Shown here: one piece after another, positions 1-9,672 of the stretch
How positions within the stretch are numbered: the stretch's first letter is position 1
How the letters are laid out: each line of letters opens with the position of its first letter
NCBI GenBank assembly: GCA_905234655.1
Contig: CAJOJG010000017.1
Coordinates: 1-64,000 of the forward strand
Source: an uncultured Bacteroidales bacterium
GTDB lineage: Bacteria > Bacteroidota > Bacteroidia > Bacteroidales > UBA3824
Reading direction: 5' to 3'
DNA: 64,000 bases
Program-made: the position numbers and the translations under genes
The notes under the pieces: generated by a model
Told to the model about the DNA's origin: nothing
The model's database searches: none
Seen by the model: the letters and a program-made list of their open reading frames with translations, nothing else

Positions 1-60
1 TGCGGAAAGTGCCGCAATATGTGGTTGCAAAATTACTGACACCTACGGTGTCTTTCTTCT

Positions 61-167
61 TTCCAAAAATTAAAAGAATTTTTAAAGAATTAAAAGAATG
101 ATACAATGAAAATTCTTTCCATTCTTTCCATTCTTTCCATTCTTTCTCAATTCTTTGAATTTTCGGA
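61..167. repeat. AT-rich intergenic word-repeat palindrome (AAAGAATT... / ...AATTCTTT)
   Basis: Left arm 'ttaaaagaatttttaaagaattaaaagaat' is followed by 'attctttccattctttccattctttccattctttctcaattcttt', a repeated word and its reverse complement. Confidence 0.6.
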
Positions 168-187
168 TAAAAATAAAACTTCAATTT

Positions 188-668
188 ATGGATAATACCA
201 ACACCGCCCTCATCACCGGCATCACCGGTCAAGACGGCTCGTACCTTGCTGAGTTCCTTCTCGGCAAAGGCTACGACGTCCACGGCATCATACGTCGCAG
301 TTCTGTTGACTTCCGCGAAAGAATCGCGCACCTCGAAGGACAGAAAAATTTTCACCTGCATTACGCGGATATGGGCGACTCGATGTCGCTCGTAAAACTC
401 GTCGGCAAGGTTCAACCGAACGAGATTTACAACCTCGCCGCGCAGAGCCACGTGCAGGTAAGTCTACCGCCCGACAGATGTCGTCAACCTCTGGGGCGAC
501 CCGACAAAAGCCCGTGAACGCCTCGGCTGGAATCCGCAAAAGACATCTTTCGAGCAACTTGTCGCCATCATGGTAAAGCACGACATGGAAAAAGTCGCCG
601 CCGAGCACGTCGCAAGCGTCATGCGGACTAATCTCGCCGAATACCTCGAAAAAGGCGTGGTGAAATAA
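188..668 (+). pseudogene. gmd: GDP-mannose 4,6-dehydratase with large internal deletion and frame disruption
   Basis: N-terminal [35 protein letters not shown]...[13 protein letters not shown] is joined near 461-466, out of frame, to the C-terminal tail [43 protein letters not shown]...EYLEKGVVK*. The middle of the enzyme is absent. Confidence 0.85.
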
Positions 669-713
669 CACAAATCATTTTCCAACACCGCCTAACGGCG
701 GTTAGTTTTTTCA

Positions 714-858
714 GCCGCTTCGCGGGAAATCTCACAAATCTTTTCAAATTTTCACAAATCTTTATATTCTTTTACAAAGAAAAACAAATCAGAATGAAAA
801 TCAAAACACATTTAAAGATTTGTAAAATTTGAAAAGATTTGAAAGATTTCCGCCCGAA
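714..858. repeat. Intergenic long inverted repeat with GCTTCGCGRGAAATC-type outer arm and AAATCTTT words
   Basis: 'gccgcttcgcgggaaatctcacaaatcttttcaaattttcacaaatcttt ... aaagatttgtaaaatttgaaaagatttgaaagatttccgc'; related elements at 6696-6850 and 39411-39502. Confidence 0.65.
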
Positions 859-902
859 GGGCGCCCATACCCCCCGCCGCCAGGCGGAGACGACACCGAA
901 AA

Positions 903-939
903 AACGGCCAGGCAAACAAACTGCCTGGCCGTTTTTTTT
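903..939 (+). terminator. Rho-independent terminator-like hairpin
   Basis: aacGGCCAGGCAaacaaacTGCCTGGCCgtttttttt. Confidence 0.8.
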
Positions 940-956
940 CAAAAAAATAAGTTTTT

Positions 957-989
957 TTTGTAATCAATATAAAGTTTTACTAACTTTGC
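957..989 (+). promoter_or_regulatory. Bacteroidetes-type promoter upstream of gpsA
   Basis: TTTG - 20 nt - TAACTTTG, about 30 nt before the gpsA start. Confidence 0.6.
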
Positions 990-1021
990 ACTTGTTTATA
1001 ACCAAGACTTTATAAAGGAAC

Positions 1022-2029
1022 ATGTTTGGACAGCACAGAATAGCCGTGATAGGCGGCGGCAGTTGGGCTACGGCGATTATAAGCCTGCTTACCAACAACG
1101 TCAAGGAAGGCAACAAAGTCAACTGGTACCTCCGAAAGAAGGAACACATCGACTATGCCATTAAGCACGGCCAAAACCCTAAATACCTCAACTCGCTGAT
1201 TCTTGACACCGACAAGATCGAATTTTACAACGACCTCAACGATGTCATAAAGAAATCGGACACACTTATCTTCGCCGTACCGTCGGCGTTCATAGAGAGT
1301 ACAATGAGCCAATTCTCGGGCACATTGGAAAACCACGTCGTGGTATCCGCAATAAAAGGAATGATACCCGACAAGAACACAATCATGGCGGACTACTTCC
1401 ATGACAGCTTCGCAGTGGACCTCGAAAAAAACTTCTGCGTCCTCGCAGGACCATGCCACGCCGAAGAAGTCGCGCTCCAAAGGCTCTCGTACCTGACGAT
1501 AGCATCAAAGAACCTCAACACTGCCGAAGAAATAGCCAACTGCCTGGAGTGCAAGTATTTAAAAACATCCATAACCGACGACATCTACGGCACGGAATAC
1601 GCCGCAGTACTTAAAAACGTATTCGCAATCGCCGCCGGAATATGCTCGGGACTCGGCTACGGCGACAACTTCCTCGCAGTACTCATGTCGAACGCAATCC
1701 GCGAGATGAAACGCTTCGTCGACACCGTCCATCCGATAACACGCGACATAAAGTCCTCGGCGTACCTCGGCGACCTGCTCGTGACAGCCTACTCCAAATT
1801 CAGCCGCAACCGGACCCTCGGCGTGATGCTCGGACAAGGATACTCGCTCCAAAGCGCGCTCCTCGAAATGAAAATGGTGGCGGAAGGATTCTACGGCAGC
1901 AAGTGCATCCACCAAATCAACGAGAAATACAACATCGAACTACCAATATGCAACGCCGTTTATAACATCCTCCACAACGGAAACCCTGTCGGCTTCGAAA
2001 TAAAACTGCTAATCGACAAAATCAGATAA
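1022..2029 (+). CDS. gpsA: NAD(P)H-dependent glycerol-3-phosphate dehydrogenase
   Basis: IAVIGGGSWATAI N-terminal Rossmann motif, FAVPSAF, VVSAIKGM, LAGPCHAEEV, LKNVFAIAAGICSGLGYGDN. Confidence 0.95.
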   Translation: MFGQHRIAVIGGGSWATAIISLLTNNVKEGNKVNWYLRKKEHIDYAIKHGQNPKYLNSLILDTDKIEFYNDLNDVIKKSDTLIFAVPSAFIESTMSQFSGTLENHVVVSAIKGMIPDKNTIMADYFHDSFAVDLEKNFCVLAGPCHAEEVALQRLSYLTIASKNLNTAEEIANCLECKYLKTSITDDIYGTEYAAVLKNVFAIAAGICSGLGYGDNFLAVLMSNAIREMKRFVDTVHPITRDIKSSAYLGDLLVTAYSKFSRNRTLGVMLGQGYSLQSALLEMKMVAEGFYGSKCIHQINEKYNIELPICNAVYNILHNGNPVGFEIKLLIDKIR

Positions 2030-2068
2030 GAAAAAAGGACATTTTAAGCATTTTTATATTAAAAAGTG

Positions 2069-2098
2069 TTGCAGAATCGCAAAGGTTGATTAACTTTG
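2069..2098 (+). promoter_or_regulatory. Bacteroidetes-type promoter
   Basis: TTG - 19 nt - TAACTTTG; supports the downstream CDS starting at ATG 2128 rather than 2086. Confidence 0.55.
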
Positions 2099-2127
2099 CG
2101 CAAAACAACATCATAACAGAAACAGAC

Positions 2128-3273
2128 ATGGACAATAACGCAACCGAATTTGAGGACATACGGCCGTACAACGACACCGAAGTGCCGGCGGCGATAGAGA
2201 GGCTGCTCTCTGAACCCGGATTCAGGAAGACGCTCAAATATTTCTTCCCGAAAGTGCCCATTGAAGTCACTGAGGAAAAATTGCGCAAAATAAAGACAAT
2301 CAAAGACTTCCAACGAGAGTTCATCGCAAGGATGGTCACGGCCATAGAAGGCATGACCACTAAGGGCGTGACATTCCACGGACTCGAAAACATCCCCGAA
2401 GGCACTGGATACATCATCGTGTCCAACCACAGGGACATCATTCTCGACTCCGCAATCCTTAACACGCACCTCGCGCTATCGGGACGCGAGACATCCGAAA
2501 TAGCAATCGGGTCCAACCTCCTGATATTCCCATGGATAACAGACCTCGTCAAGCTTAACCGCACATTCGTCGTCAAGCGGAACCTGTCAGTAAAAGAACT
2601 CATGGTAAGCTCAATGATACAGTCGCGCTACATCCGCCACACAATCATCGACCGCAAGACGTCCATTTGGATTGCGCAACGGGAAGGCAGGACGAAAAAC
2701 GGCGACGACAAGACGCAGGGAAGCGTGCTTAAGATGTTCAACATGGCGGCTGAAGGCGACGTAGTCAAGAGCCTCATCGACCTTAACATCGTCCCCATGA
2801 CCATATCATACGAATACGACCCTGTGGACGTCCACAAAGTCCGTGAACAGTACAACAAGCTCATAGACACCACGTTCAAGAAAAACAAAGTAGACGACGT
2901 GACCGGAATGCGCGAAGGCCTTACATGGAAAAAAGGACGTGTAAACGTGACACTCGGCAAGCCAATCAACGACCAGCTCGCCCAGATGCCCAAAGCACCG
3001 AACAAGAACCTCCAGTACGACGAAATCGCAAAACTCATCGACAAGGAAATCTACAAAGGCTACATACTCTACCCCATCAACTACGTGAGCGCAGACATTG
3101 TGACTGGCACACAGCAGTTTGCGAGCTACTACACCGACGCCGACCGCGAAGAAGCCACGGCATACTTCGACCAGCAGTGCCAAAAATTTGAAGGCGACAT
3201 AGACATACAGCGCAAAATGCTCGTCCAAATATACGCCAACCCGGTCTTCAACTCGCTCGGCATCGAACACTAA
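2128..3273 (+). CDS. 1-acyl-sn-glycerol-3-phosphate acyltransferase family protein (PlsC-like)
   Basis: IIVSNHRDIILDSAIL (HxxxxD acyltransferase motif), FVVKRNLSVKELM, IWIAQREGRTKNGDD. Confidence 0.85.
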   Translation: MDNNATEFEDIRPYNDTEVPAAIERLLSEPGFRKTLKYFFPKVPIEVTEEKLRKIKTIKDFQREFIARMVTAIEGMTTKGVTFHGLENIPEGTGYIIVSNHRDIILDSAILNTHLALSGRETSEIAIGSNLLIFPWITDLVKLNRTFVVKRNLSVKELMVSSMIQSRYIRHTIIDRKTSIWIAQREGRTKNGDDKTQGSVLKMFNMAAEGDVVKSLIDLNIVPMTISYEYDPVDVHKVREQYNKLIDTTFKKNKVDDVTGMREGLTWKKGRVNVTLGKPINDQLAQMPKAPNKNLQYDEIAKLIDKEIYKGYILYPINYVSADIVTGTQQFASYYTDADREEATAYFDQQCQKFEGDIDIQRKMLVQIYANPVFNSLGIEH

Positions 3274-3292
3274 CACTAAAAAAGTTACTACA

Positions 3293-3685
3293 ATGGAACT
3301 TCAAAACCCCATAGACGAAGCCCGACGCTACATGGACAATGCGAAAACGATACTCCGCGACCAGGCGATAAAGGACGGCGACTTCTACCAGGACAGCAAG
3401 TATATCAAGATGGCTGGACACACAATGTGGACTGGCTGCCTTGTGGCACTTGACTATGCCCTTGCGATTAACAAAAAGAAAGGCCGCCGCAAGGACATCG
3501 ACGACTACAAAAAAGCAGCGGCAGAAATCGACAAGAAACTCCTGACATACGTCGTAACCGGCTACGGCACGATGCATCTCGCGATGGGATACGACGGCAA
3601 TAAGAGCGTAAAAGTCAGCCAAGGCGCATTCGACTGCATGAAGTACATCATCGACTGGTGCGATGTCAGAACGGCTCAAGCATAA
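3293..3685 (+). CDS. DUF5618-like protein
   Basis: MELQNPIDEARRYMDNAKTILRDQAIKDGDFYQDSKYIKMAGHTMWTGCLVALDYAL resembles this small Bacteroidetes family. Confidence 0.7.
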   Translation: MELQNPIDEARRYMDNAKTILRDQAIKDGDFYQDSKYIKMAGHTMWTGCLVALDYALAINKKKGRRKDIDDYKKAAAEIDKKLLTYVVTGYGTMHLAMGYDGNKSVKVSQGAFDCMKYIIDWCDVRTAQA

Positions 3686-3719
3686 CAAACACATCCAAGC
3701 ATATATAATAGACAAGAGA

Positions 3720-3761
3720 AACACATAGTTTGACCAACCCGACAAAACTATGTGTTTTTTT
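3720..3761 (+). terminator. Rho-independent terminator-like hairpin
   Basis: ACACATAGTTTgaccaacccgacAAAACTATGTGTttttttt. Confidence 0.8.
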
Positions 3762-3795
3762 ATTAACAACAATAATCCATACTAACACCAAAGAG

Positions 3796-6630
3796 ATGAA
3801 TAGATTACTTTCCAGAGCAACAGTAGCGATGGCATTGTCGTTATCGATAGCATCCCCGCTCACGGCGCAGCGGCAGCAGACTCTGCAAAACGACAACTGG
3901 AAATTCTCGTTCGGACACGCACTGTCCTTCGAGAAAAACTTCATGACCGGCACACGCTACTTCAACTACCTGACAAAAACCGGCTACGGCGACGGCCCGG
4001 CAGCCACAGACTTCGACGACCGCTATTGGCGGGACGTGACGCTGCCACACGACTGGGCGGTCGAGATGCCATTCGCACCAAACGCAAGCCACAGCCACGG
4101 CTATAAGGCTGTCGGATACGCATACCCCGAAAACTCAATCGGCTGGTACAGGAAACGCATCGACATACCGCAGTCCGACTACGGCAAAAAGATTTCACTA
4201 CTTTTCGAGGGCATATTCCGCAACTCCGAAGTATGGTTCAACGGCTTCTACCTCGGCAACGAGCAGAGCGGCTACCTCGACTTCCAGTACGACATCACAG
4301 ACTACATCAACTACGGCGGCGAAAACGTCATCACCGTCAAAGCCGACGCGACGCTCGAAGAAGGCTGGTTCTACGAAGGCGCGGGCATATACAGGAACGT
4401 GTGGCTCGTGAAGACCGACCCGGTTCACGTGGACAAGGACGGCATATTCGCCACCACGAACATCAACGGCACAAACGCCGACCTCGACATCCGCGCGCGC
4501 ATCGTCAACGACGACCACAAAAAGCACAAAGTCTCCCTCTCCATCGCCCTCAAGGATTCCAAAAACCAGACCGTCGCCACCGCCACCGTCCCCGAATACG
4601 AAATCAAGGGAAACTATAACCACGAATACTTCAAGCAGTTAAAAATCAACAATATACAACTTTGGTCGCCGACATCGCCGACACTTTATAATATAGAAGT
4701 GACGGTGACAAGCGACGGCAGCGTGACCGACAAGACAACGACGCGAACCGGCTTCCGAACCGTCGAGTTCACAAACGACAAAGGATTTTTCATCAACGGC
4801 CAGCACCTCAAAATCGTCGGCTCCAACATCCACCAGGACTTTGCCGGAGTGGGCTGCGCTGTGACTAAGCCGCTCCAGATCGCGAGGGTCAAGATGCTCA
4901 AGAAGTGGGGCTTTAACGCCATCAGGACATCACACAACCCCGTCAACGTCGATTTGCTCGACGTATGCGACTCGCTCGGGATGTTGGTGCTTGAGGAGAC
5001 AAGGCTCGAAGGCATTAACGACTACCACAAGTCACAACTCCGCCGCATGATTCACCGCGACCGCAACCACCCGTCCATAATCGCATGGAGCGTCGGCAAC
5101 GAGGAGTGGCAGATAGAATCCAACATACTCGGCGAGCGCATAACGCGCACAATCCAGGCATACGCAAAGACAATCGACTCGACACGCATGTACACCGTCG
5201 CTGTCAGCGGAGGGTGCGGCTACGGCTCGTCGGAGAGCATAGAGTTGATGGGCTTTAACTACCTGGCACAGTGCGACATACCAGCATACCGAGAGAAACA
5301 CCTTGGCCAACCCGGATGGCTCACGGAAGAGACTTCGGGCTGCGGCACGAGGGGGATTTACTGGGCGGATTCGTCTAAATGCCACATTCCACAATTCGAC
5401 CGCGCAGGCGGCACGTCCATCGAGCGCGGATATAAGTTCTGCATGGAACAGGAATGGATGGCGGGTCTGTTCTACTGGACAGGATTCGACTATCGCGGCG
5501 AGTCCACGCCATTCTCCTACCCTGCCAATGGAAGTTATTTTGGCATACTCGACCAGTGCGGCTTCCCAAAAGACCAGGCGTTCTACATACTTGCCAACAA
5601 CTCCCCAAAGCCCCTCGTCCACGTACTTCCCCACTGGAACCACAAAGGACACGAAGGCGAAGCCGTAGACGTTTGGGCGTATTCCAACTGCGACGCCGTC
5701 GAACTCATCGTCAACAACAAATCGCATGGAAAACAGAAAGTCCCCAAATACGGACATTGCGCCTGGAAAGTCAAGTACAAGCCAGGCTCCATCACTGTCA
5801 ACGGCTACCGTAACGGCACTGTCGCCGCCACGGAGACCGTCGTGACCACCGACGAGCCGTCTAAACTGCTACTTACCACCAACAAGGCCACATTCGCCAA
5901 GAAACGCGACGACATAATCCTCGTGACCGTCGAGGCCCAAGATTTCAAGGGGCTTAATGTCCCCGACGCATCCAACAAAGTCACATTCTCGATTTCTGGC
6001 CCGGCACAGATTATTGGCGTTGGCAATGGCGATCCGTCGTGCCTCGAGGACGACCGCGAATTTGACAAGGCTTTCGGCTTGAAAATCACAAACCATCAGG
6101 AGTTGACGCTTAAAGACCTCGCCTCGTGGCAGTCCGAAATCGCCGCCGCCAAGCCGTCCGACTGGCGGCCTGCGCTTGTGTACGACCGCAACGAGCGTTG
6201 GGACTACTACCACGACACACTGCTCGTCGTCAAGTCCTCGTTCAACATCGACAATTTTGCCAACAATGCGACCTTCACGCTATACTCAAAGAGCATTCTC
6301 CTCGACCAGGACATCTACGTCAATGGCCAGAAAATCGCGTCAAACATCAAGCGTGACGCGCCGCAGGAGTACAAACTCGACCGCAAAATCCTCCATGCCG
6401 GCGAGAACACTGTCTACTATGTCGGCAAAAAAATCCCAAAATCGAACAGTTGGGACGAGCCGAACACCGACCCAGGCACAGTCGGCGAGCGCATTCCCGC
6501 CGCCCAATATTCCCGTTCACTCTTCTCCGGCAAAGCCCTCGTCGTCATAAAGACCGACGGCACGCCCGGCAGCGTAACCCTCACCGCCCAAAGCGACGGG
6601 CTGAAAGAGGCTAAACTGACGATAAAATAG
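3796..6630 (+). CDS. Glycoside hydrolase family 2 (beta-galactosidase-like), secreted
   Basis: Signal peptide MNRLLSRATVAMALSLSIASPLTAQ; LPHDWAVE, RTSHNPVNVDLLDVCDSLGMLVLEE, WSVGNEE, DYRGESTPFSYPANGSYFGILDQCGFPKD. ATG 3796 follows the upstream terminator. Confidence 0.93.
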   Translation: MNRLLSRATVAMALSLSIASPLTAQRQQTLQNDNWKFSFGHALSFEKNFMTGTRYFNYLTKTGYGDGPAATDFDDRYWRDVTLPHDWAVEMPFAPNASHSHGYKAVGYAYPENSIGWYRKRIDIPQSDYGKKISLLFEGIFRNSEVWFNGFYLGNEQSGYLDFQYDITDYINYGGENVITVKADATLEEGWFYEGAGIYRNVWLVKTDPVHVDKDGIFATTNINGTNADLDIRARIVNDDHKKHKVSLSIALKDSKNQTVATATVPEYEIKGNYNHEYFKQLKINNIQLWSPTSPTLYNIEVTVTSDGSVTDKTTTRTGFRTVEFTNDKGFFINGQHLKIVGSNIHQDFAGVGCAVTKPLQIARVKMLKKWGFNAIRTSHNPVNVDLLDVCDSLGMLVLEETRLEGINDYHKSQLRRMIHRDRNHPSIIAWSVGNEEWQIESNILGERITRTIQAYAKTIDSTRMYTVAVSGGCGYGSSESIELMGFNYLAQCDIPAYREKHLGQPGWLTEETSGCGTRGIYWADSSKCHIPQFDRAGGTSIERGYKFCMEQEWMAGLFYWTGFDYRGESTPFSYPANGSYFGILDQCGFPKDQAFYILANNSPKPLVHVLPHWNHKGHEGEAVDVWAYSNCDAVELIVNNKSHGKQKVPKYGHCAWKVKYKPGSITVNGYRNGTVAATETVVTTDEPSKLLLTTNKATFAKKRDDIILVTVEAQDFKGLNVPDASNKVTFSISGPAQIIGVGNGDPSCLEDDREFDKAFGLKITNHQELTLKDLASWQSEIAAAKPSDWRPALVYDRNERWDYYHDTLLVVKSSFNIDNFANNATFTLYSKSILLDQDIYVNGQKIASNIKRDAPQEYKLDRKILHAGENTVYYVGKKIPKSNSWDEPNTDPGTVGERIPAAQYSRSLFSGKALVVIKTDGTPGSVTLTAQSDGLKEAKLTIK

Positions 6631-6646
6631 CGAATACGCTACACAC

Positions 6647-6683
6647 AAAAAGTGCCGTGAGAATCCATCACACGGCACTTTTT
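6647..6683. terminator. Bidirectional terminator-like hairpin
   Basis: AAAAAGTGCCGTGagaatccatCACACGGCACTTTTT between convergent genes. Confidence 0.8.
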
Positions 6684-6695
6684 ATAATTAGTGTC

Positions 6696-6850
6696 CTTAC
6701 GGACAGAAATCTTTCAAATCTTATACAAATCTTTCAAATCTTTTAAATAACCATATTTGTTTGATTTGAAAAAATTTGTAAGATTTCTCGCGAAGCGAAA
6801 AACAACTTTTCGCGAAGCGAAAAAGACCATATTTCTCGCAGAGCGAAAAA
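6696..6850. repeat. Intergenic long inverted repeat (AAATCTTTCAAATC words, CGCGAAGCGA arm)
   Basis: gaaatctttcaaatcttatacaaatctttcaaatctttt ... ttgatttgaaaaaatttgtaagatttctcgcgaagcgaaaaacaacttttcgcgaagcgaaaaag. Confidence 0.65.
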
Positions 6851-6854
6851 ACTC

Positions 6855-8657
6855 TTAGAAGAACTCTACATCGTTTTCGTCCTCGTCGTTATTGTCATCA
6901 AGGTCAACGTCCTCGCCGATGGCCTGCTGGTGGATTATGCGCTCACTCTCCATCGTGTAACGCTCCTCAAGGCTCTTGAGGTTCTCAGCCTTGTTGTTGC
7001 GGAGGACACTGATGGTGTTGTTGTCGAGTTTGGAGTAGATGTTGTTAAGTTCAGTGACGATTTCGAGCATTATCTTCTCGAAGAAGTCATAGTACTTGAC
7101 CTGCTCGACCGACGACTTGATTTCGCTACTGAGGTTGAGGCTCAACTTGGAGTTGTTGGTCAATATCTGCTCAATCTTTTGGTTATGATCCTCGATGGAC
7201 AGCAGGAGCGATGAAATCTTGCTCGAAATGAAGCGGAGGTTCGACGAAATCTCGTTTTCAGAATCCTCGTGGTTGATGTCCTGCAACTTTTTGCTGATGT
7301 TCTGCGCCTGGCTGAAGAACAGGACGACATCGTTGAGGTTCTCGGAAATCGTGTCCACAAGTTGTGTCACCTCGTCGGTAATACGCGAGAGGCCATCACG
7401 CGACTCGCTTTCAGAAATTGAATTGAGGATTTCCTCGATGCGGTCGTTTATGCCGTCGTAGAGCGTCTTGATTTCGTTGACGCGATCCTGTTTTTCCTCG
7501 ATTGTGCTGGAAATTATGTCGATTTCGTTGCCAAAATCCTCATTCGCGCTGATAAGGCGTTTGAGGACTGTGGTGGTGCCGCGAAGACGGTCTTGGACAT
7601 CCTTATAGTAACTGTCCGTCAGGTCGTTGTCGCCGACAAACTCATTGCTCAACTGCGAGATGACGCTCATGTCCTCGCTGATGTCCCAAAACTTGCGCAT
7701 GATGACTGCGAAAGCCTTTTGGTACTCCTTGTTTGTATTTATGAGTTGTGCGACCTGCACACCGGCGATGTCGCGGATTTGGAGGAACTGCTGCGCCTGC
7801 TCGCTGAGGTCTATCTTGCCGGAGTCGTCCGTCGTCATGTCGAGCGCGGAAAGTTCCTTGATGATATTCTTGTGGGTCTCCTGCACGTGTTCCATCTTCT
7901 GGCGGATGATGTCGTGGTACTGGAGGTTCATTATAATCTTGTTGACGCTGTCGAAGTAGTTCTGGGTTCGCTTAGTGAGTTCGGGCATCTTGCGCGCGGC
8001 GACGGTCTGCTTCTCCTTTAACAGGAGCACGGAATCATTGATTTGACCAGTCACGCGGTCGATGTCGAGGATGTTCTTCTTACGGATTTCGATGAGTTTT
8101 CCCGACGAAAGGCGCGTCACGTTCTTGACCATCAGGAGCGATTCGGAAATCTTTGGCAGAATCATCTTGAGTTTGCTGATTTCGGCGGTTATCCAGTCGA
8201 TATGCTCGGCTATGCCGCTTAACTTCGGGTCGCTCGAATATGCCACGTTAAGTTTCAGGTTGACAAGCAGGAAGTTGAGCGTCAAGATGTTGAGGTTAAA
8301 GTTTTTCAACGGCACAAAGACAAGGTTAAGCGATGTCAACATCTTCTCCAGACCACGTATGCTCTTAAGAATCTTGTTCTTGAACATGTTGATGCGGCTG
8401 TTAAGCGAGTACTGCACATTAAGGAGTTCCTCGAAGAACTTGTCGTGCTGGTTGCCCGCGATGATGTCGTATATCTGCTCTGTCTGCCCGGAAATGACCT
8501 TGGCGTCCTTGTAAAACTTCTTCAGATAGTTATTCAACGAGAGGAAATCCTCCGCCGAACATTCCGTCAACGCTGTGATTTTCACATCGATGTCAGAAAA
8601 AACAAGGATTATCTCCTTTATCGATTTCTGGGACTTTTCGTCGTTAAACGCTGCCAT
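6855..8657 (-). CDS. Cytosolic coiled-coil chemotaxis/MCP-like protein with CheZ-like DxxxQ helix
   Basis: 600 aa, no signal peptide or TM, long helical repeats; motif NLQYHDIIRQKMEHVQETH. Confidence 0.55.
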   Translation of the reverse strand: MAAFNDEKSQKSIKEIILVFSDIDVKITALTECSAEDFLSLNNYLKKFYKDAKVISGQTEQIYDIIAGNQHDKFFEELLNVQYSLNSRINMFKNKILKSIRGLEKMLTSLNLVFVPLKNFNLNILTLNFLLVNLKLNVAYSSDPKLSGIAEHIDWITAEISKLKMILPKISESLLMVKNVTRLSSGKLIEIRKKNILDIDRVTGQINDSVLLLKEKQTVAARKMPELTKRTQNYFDSVNKIIMNLQYHDIIRQKMEHVQETHKNIIKELSALDMTTDDSGKIDLSEQAQQFLQIRDIAGVQVAQLINTNKEYQKAFAVIMRKFWDISEDMSVISQLSNEFVGDNDLTDSYYKDVQDRLRGTTTVLKRLISANEDFGNEIDIISSTIEEKQDRVNEIKTLYDGINDRIEEILNSISESESRDGLSRITDEVTQLVDTISENLNDVVLFFSQAQNISKKLQDINHEDSENEISSNLRFISSKISSLLLSIEDHNQKIEQILTNNSKLSLNLSSEIKSSVEQVKYYDFFEKIMLEIVTELNNIYSKLDNNTISVLRNNKAENLKSLEERYTMESERIIHQQAIGEDVDLDDNNDEDENDVEFF

Positions 8658-8726
8658 ATTATGATTGAATTTGTTTTGTTTGTTTAGTTTTCAGTTGCAA
8701 AAAAAATACCAAACACGCCGCCCTCG

Positions 8727-9668
8727 TCACTCCATCTGCGACTTTTTCTCTATGATGTACGAGTTCCTGTCTGAGGACGACCGCGCAACTAACTCACTGA
8801 CAAAGCCTGTCAGGAAAAGTTGGCTGCCGAAGATGATGGTCAACAGTCCAAAATAAAACAGCGGCCTGTCGGTCATCTTCCACTGGTTCCAGAACAATTT
8901 TGCCGCGCTCAGGTACGCCAAGACTACGAACCCGACGAGGAAACTTAGCGTGCCAATCAGCCCGAAAATGTGCATCGGGCTTTTGCCGAACCTGAGGACG
9001 ATGTTGACCGTCAGGAGGTCGAGGAACCCGTTCATGAACCGCTCCATGCCAAATTTTGTCACGCCGTACTTCCGCGCCTGATGCTGGACGACCTTCTCCC
9101 CTATCTTCTTGAAACCGGCTTGCTTGGCGAGAACGGGGATGTACCGGTGCATGTCGCCGTAGACCTCGACGCTCTTCACGACCGTGTTACGGTACGCCTT
9201 AAGCCCACAATTAAAGTCATGGAGGCTCAATCCTGAGAACCACCGCGTGACGGCGTTGAAAAGCTTAGTCGGGATGGTCTTGGAAAGCGGGTCGTAGCGT
9301 TTCTTCTTCCAGCCCGAAACGAGGTCGTACTTCTCCTCCTTAATCATGCGGTAGAGTTCGGGAATCTCGTCCGGCGAGTCCTGCAGGTCGGCGTCCATCG
9401 TAATCACGACGTCGCCCTGCGCGGCTCGGAACCCTTCGTTCAATGCCGCCGACTTGCCATAATTCCGGCGGAACTTAATGCCCTTTATGCGGCTGTCCTC
9501 GACGCCCATCTGCTCAATGCGCTTCCACGAGGTGTCGGCGCTGCCGTCGTCGACCATGATGACTTCATAACTGAAACCATTGGCATCCATGACCTTGGCA
9601 ATCCAGTCACGGAGCTCGCCGATGGACTCCTCCTCGTTATATACCGGGACGATTACTGTTATATCCAT
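8727..9668 (-). CDS. Glycosyltransferase family 2 (polyprenol-phosphate mannosyltransferase/ArnC-like) with C-terminal TM segments
   Basis: MDITVIVPVYNEEESIGELRDW, VDDGSADTSW, ITMDADLQDSPDEIPELY, C-terminal hydrophobic helices. Confidence 0.93.
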   Translation of the reverse strand: MDITVIVPVYNEEESIGELRDWIAKVMDANGFSYEVIMVDDGSADTSWKRIEQMGVEDSRIKGIKFRRNYGKSAALNEGFRAAQGDVVITMDADLQDSPDEIPELYRMIKEEKYDLVSGWKKKRYDPLSKTIPTKLFNAVTRWFSGLSLHDFNCGLKAYRNTVVKSVEVYGDMHRYIPVLAKQAGFKKIGEKVVQHQARKYGVTKFGMERFMNGFLDLLTVNIVLRFGKSPMHIFGLIGTLSFLVGFVVLAYLSAAKLFWNQWKMTDRPLFYFGLLTIIFGSQLFLTGFVSELVARSSSDRNSYIIEKKSQME

Positions 9669-9672
9669 TTTC

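Noticed and set aside
455-470. 'caggtaagt' at the gmd junction looks like a eukaryotic splice donor
   Set aside because: Everything else is bacterial. It encodes Q-V-S of Gmd and coincidence is sufficient.
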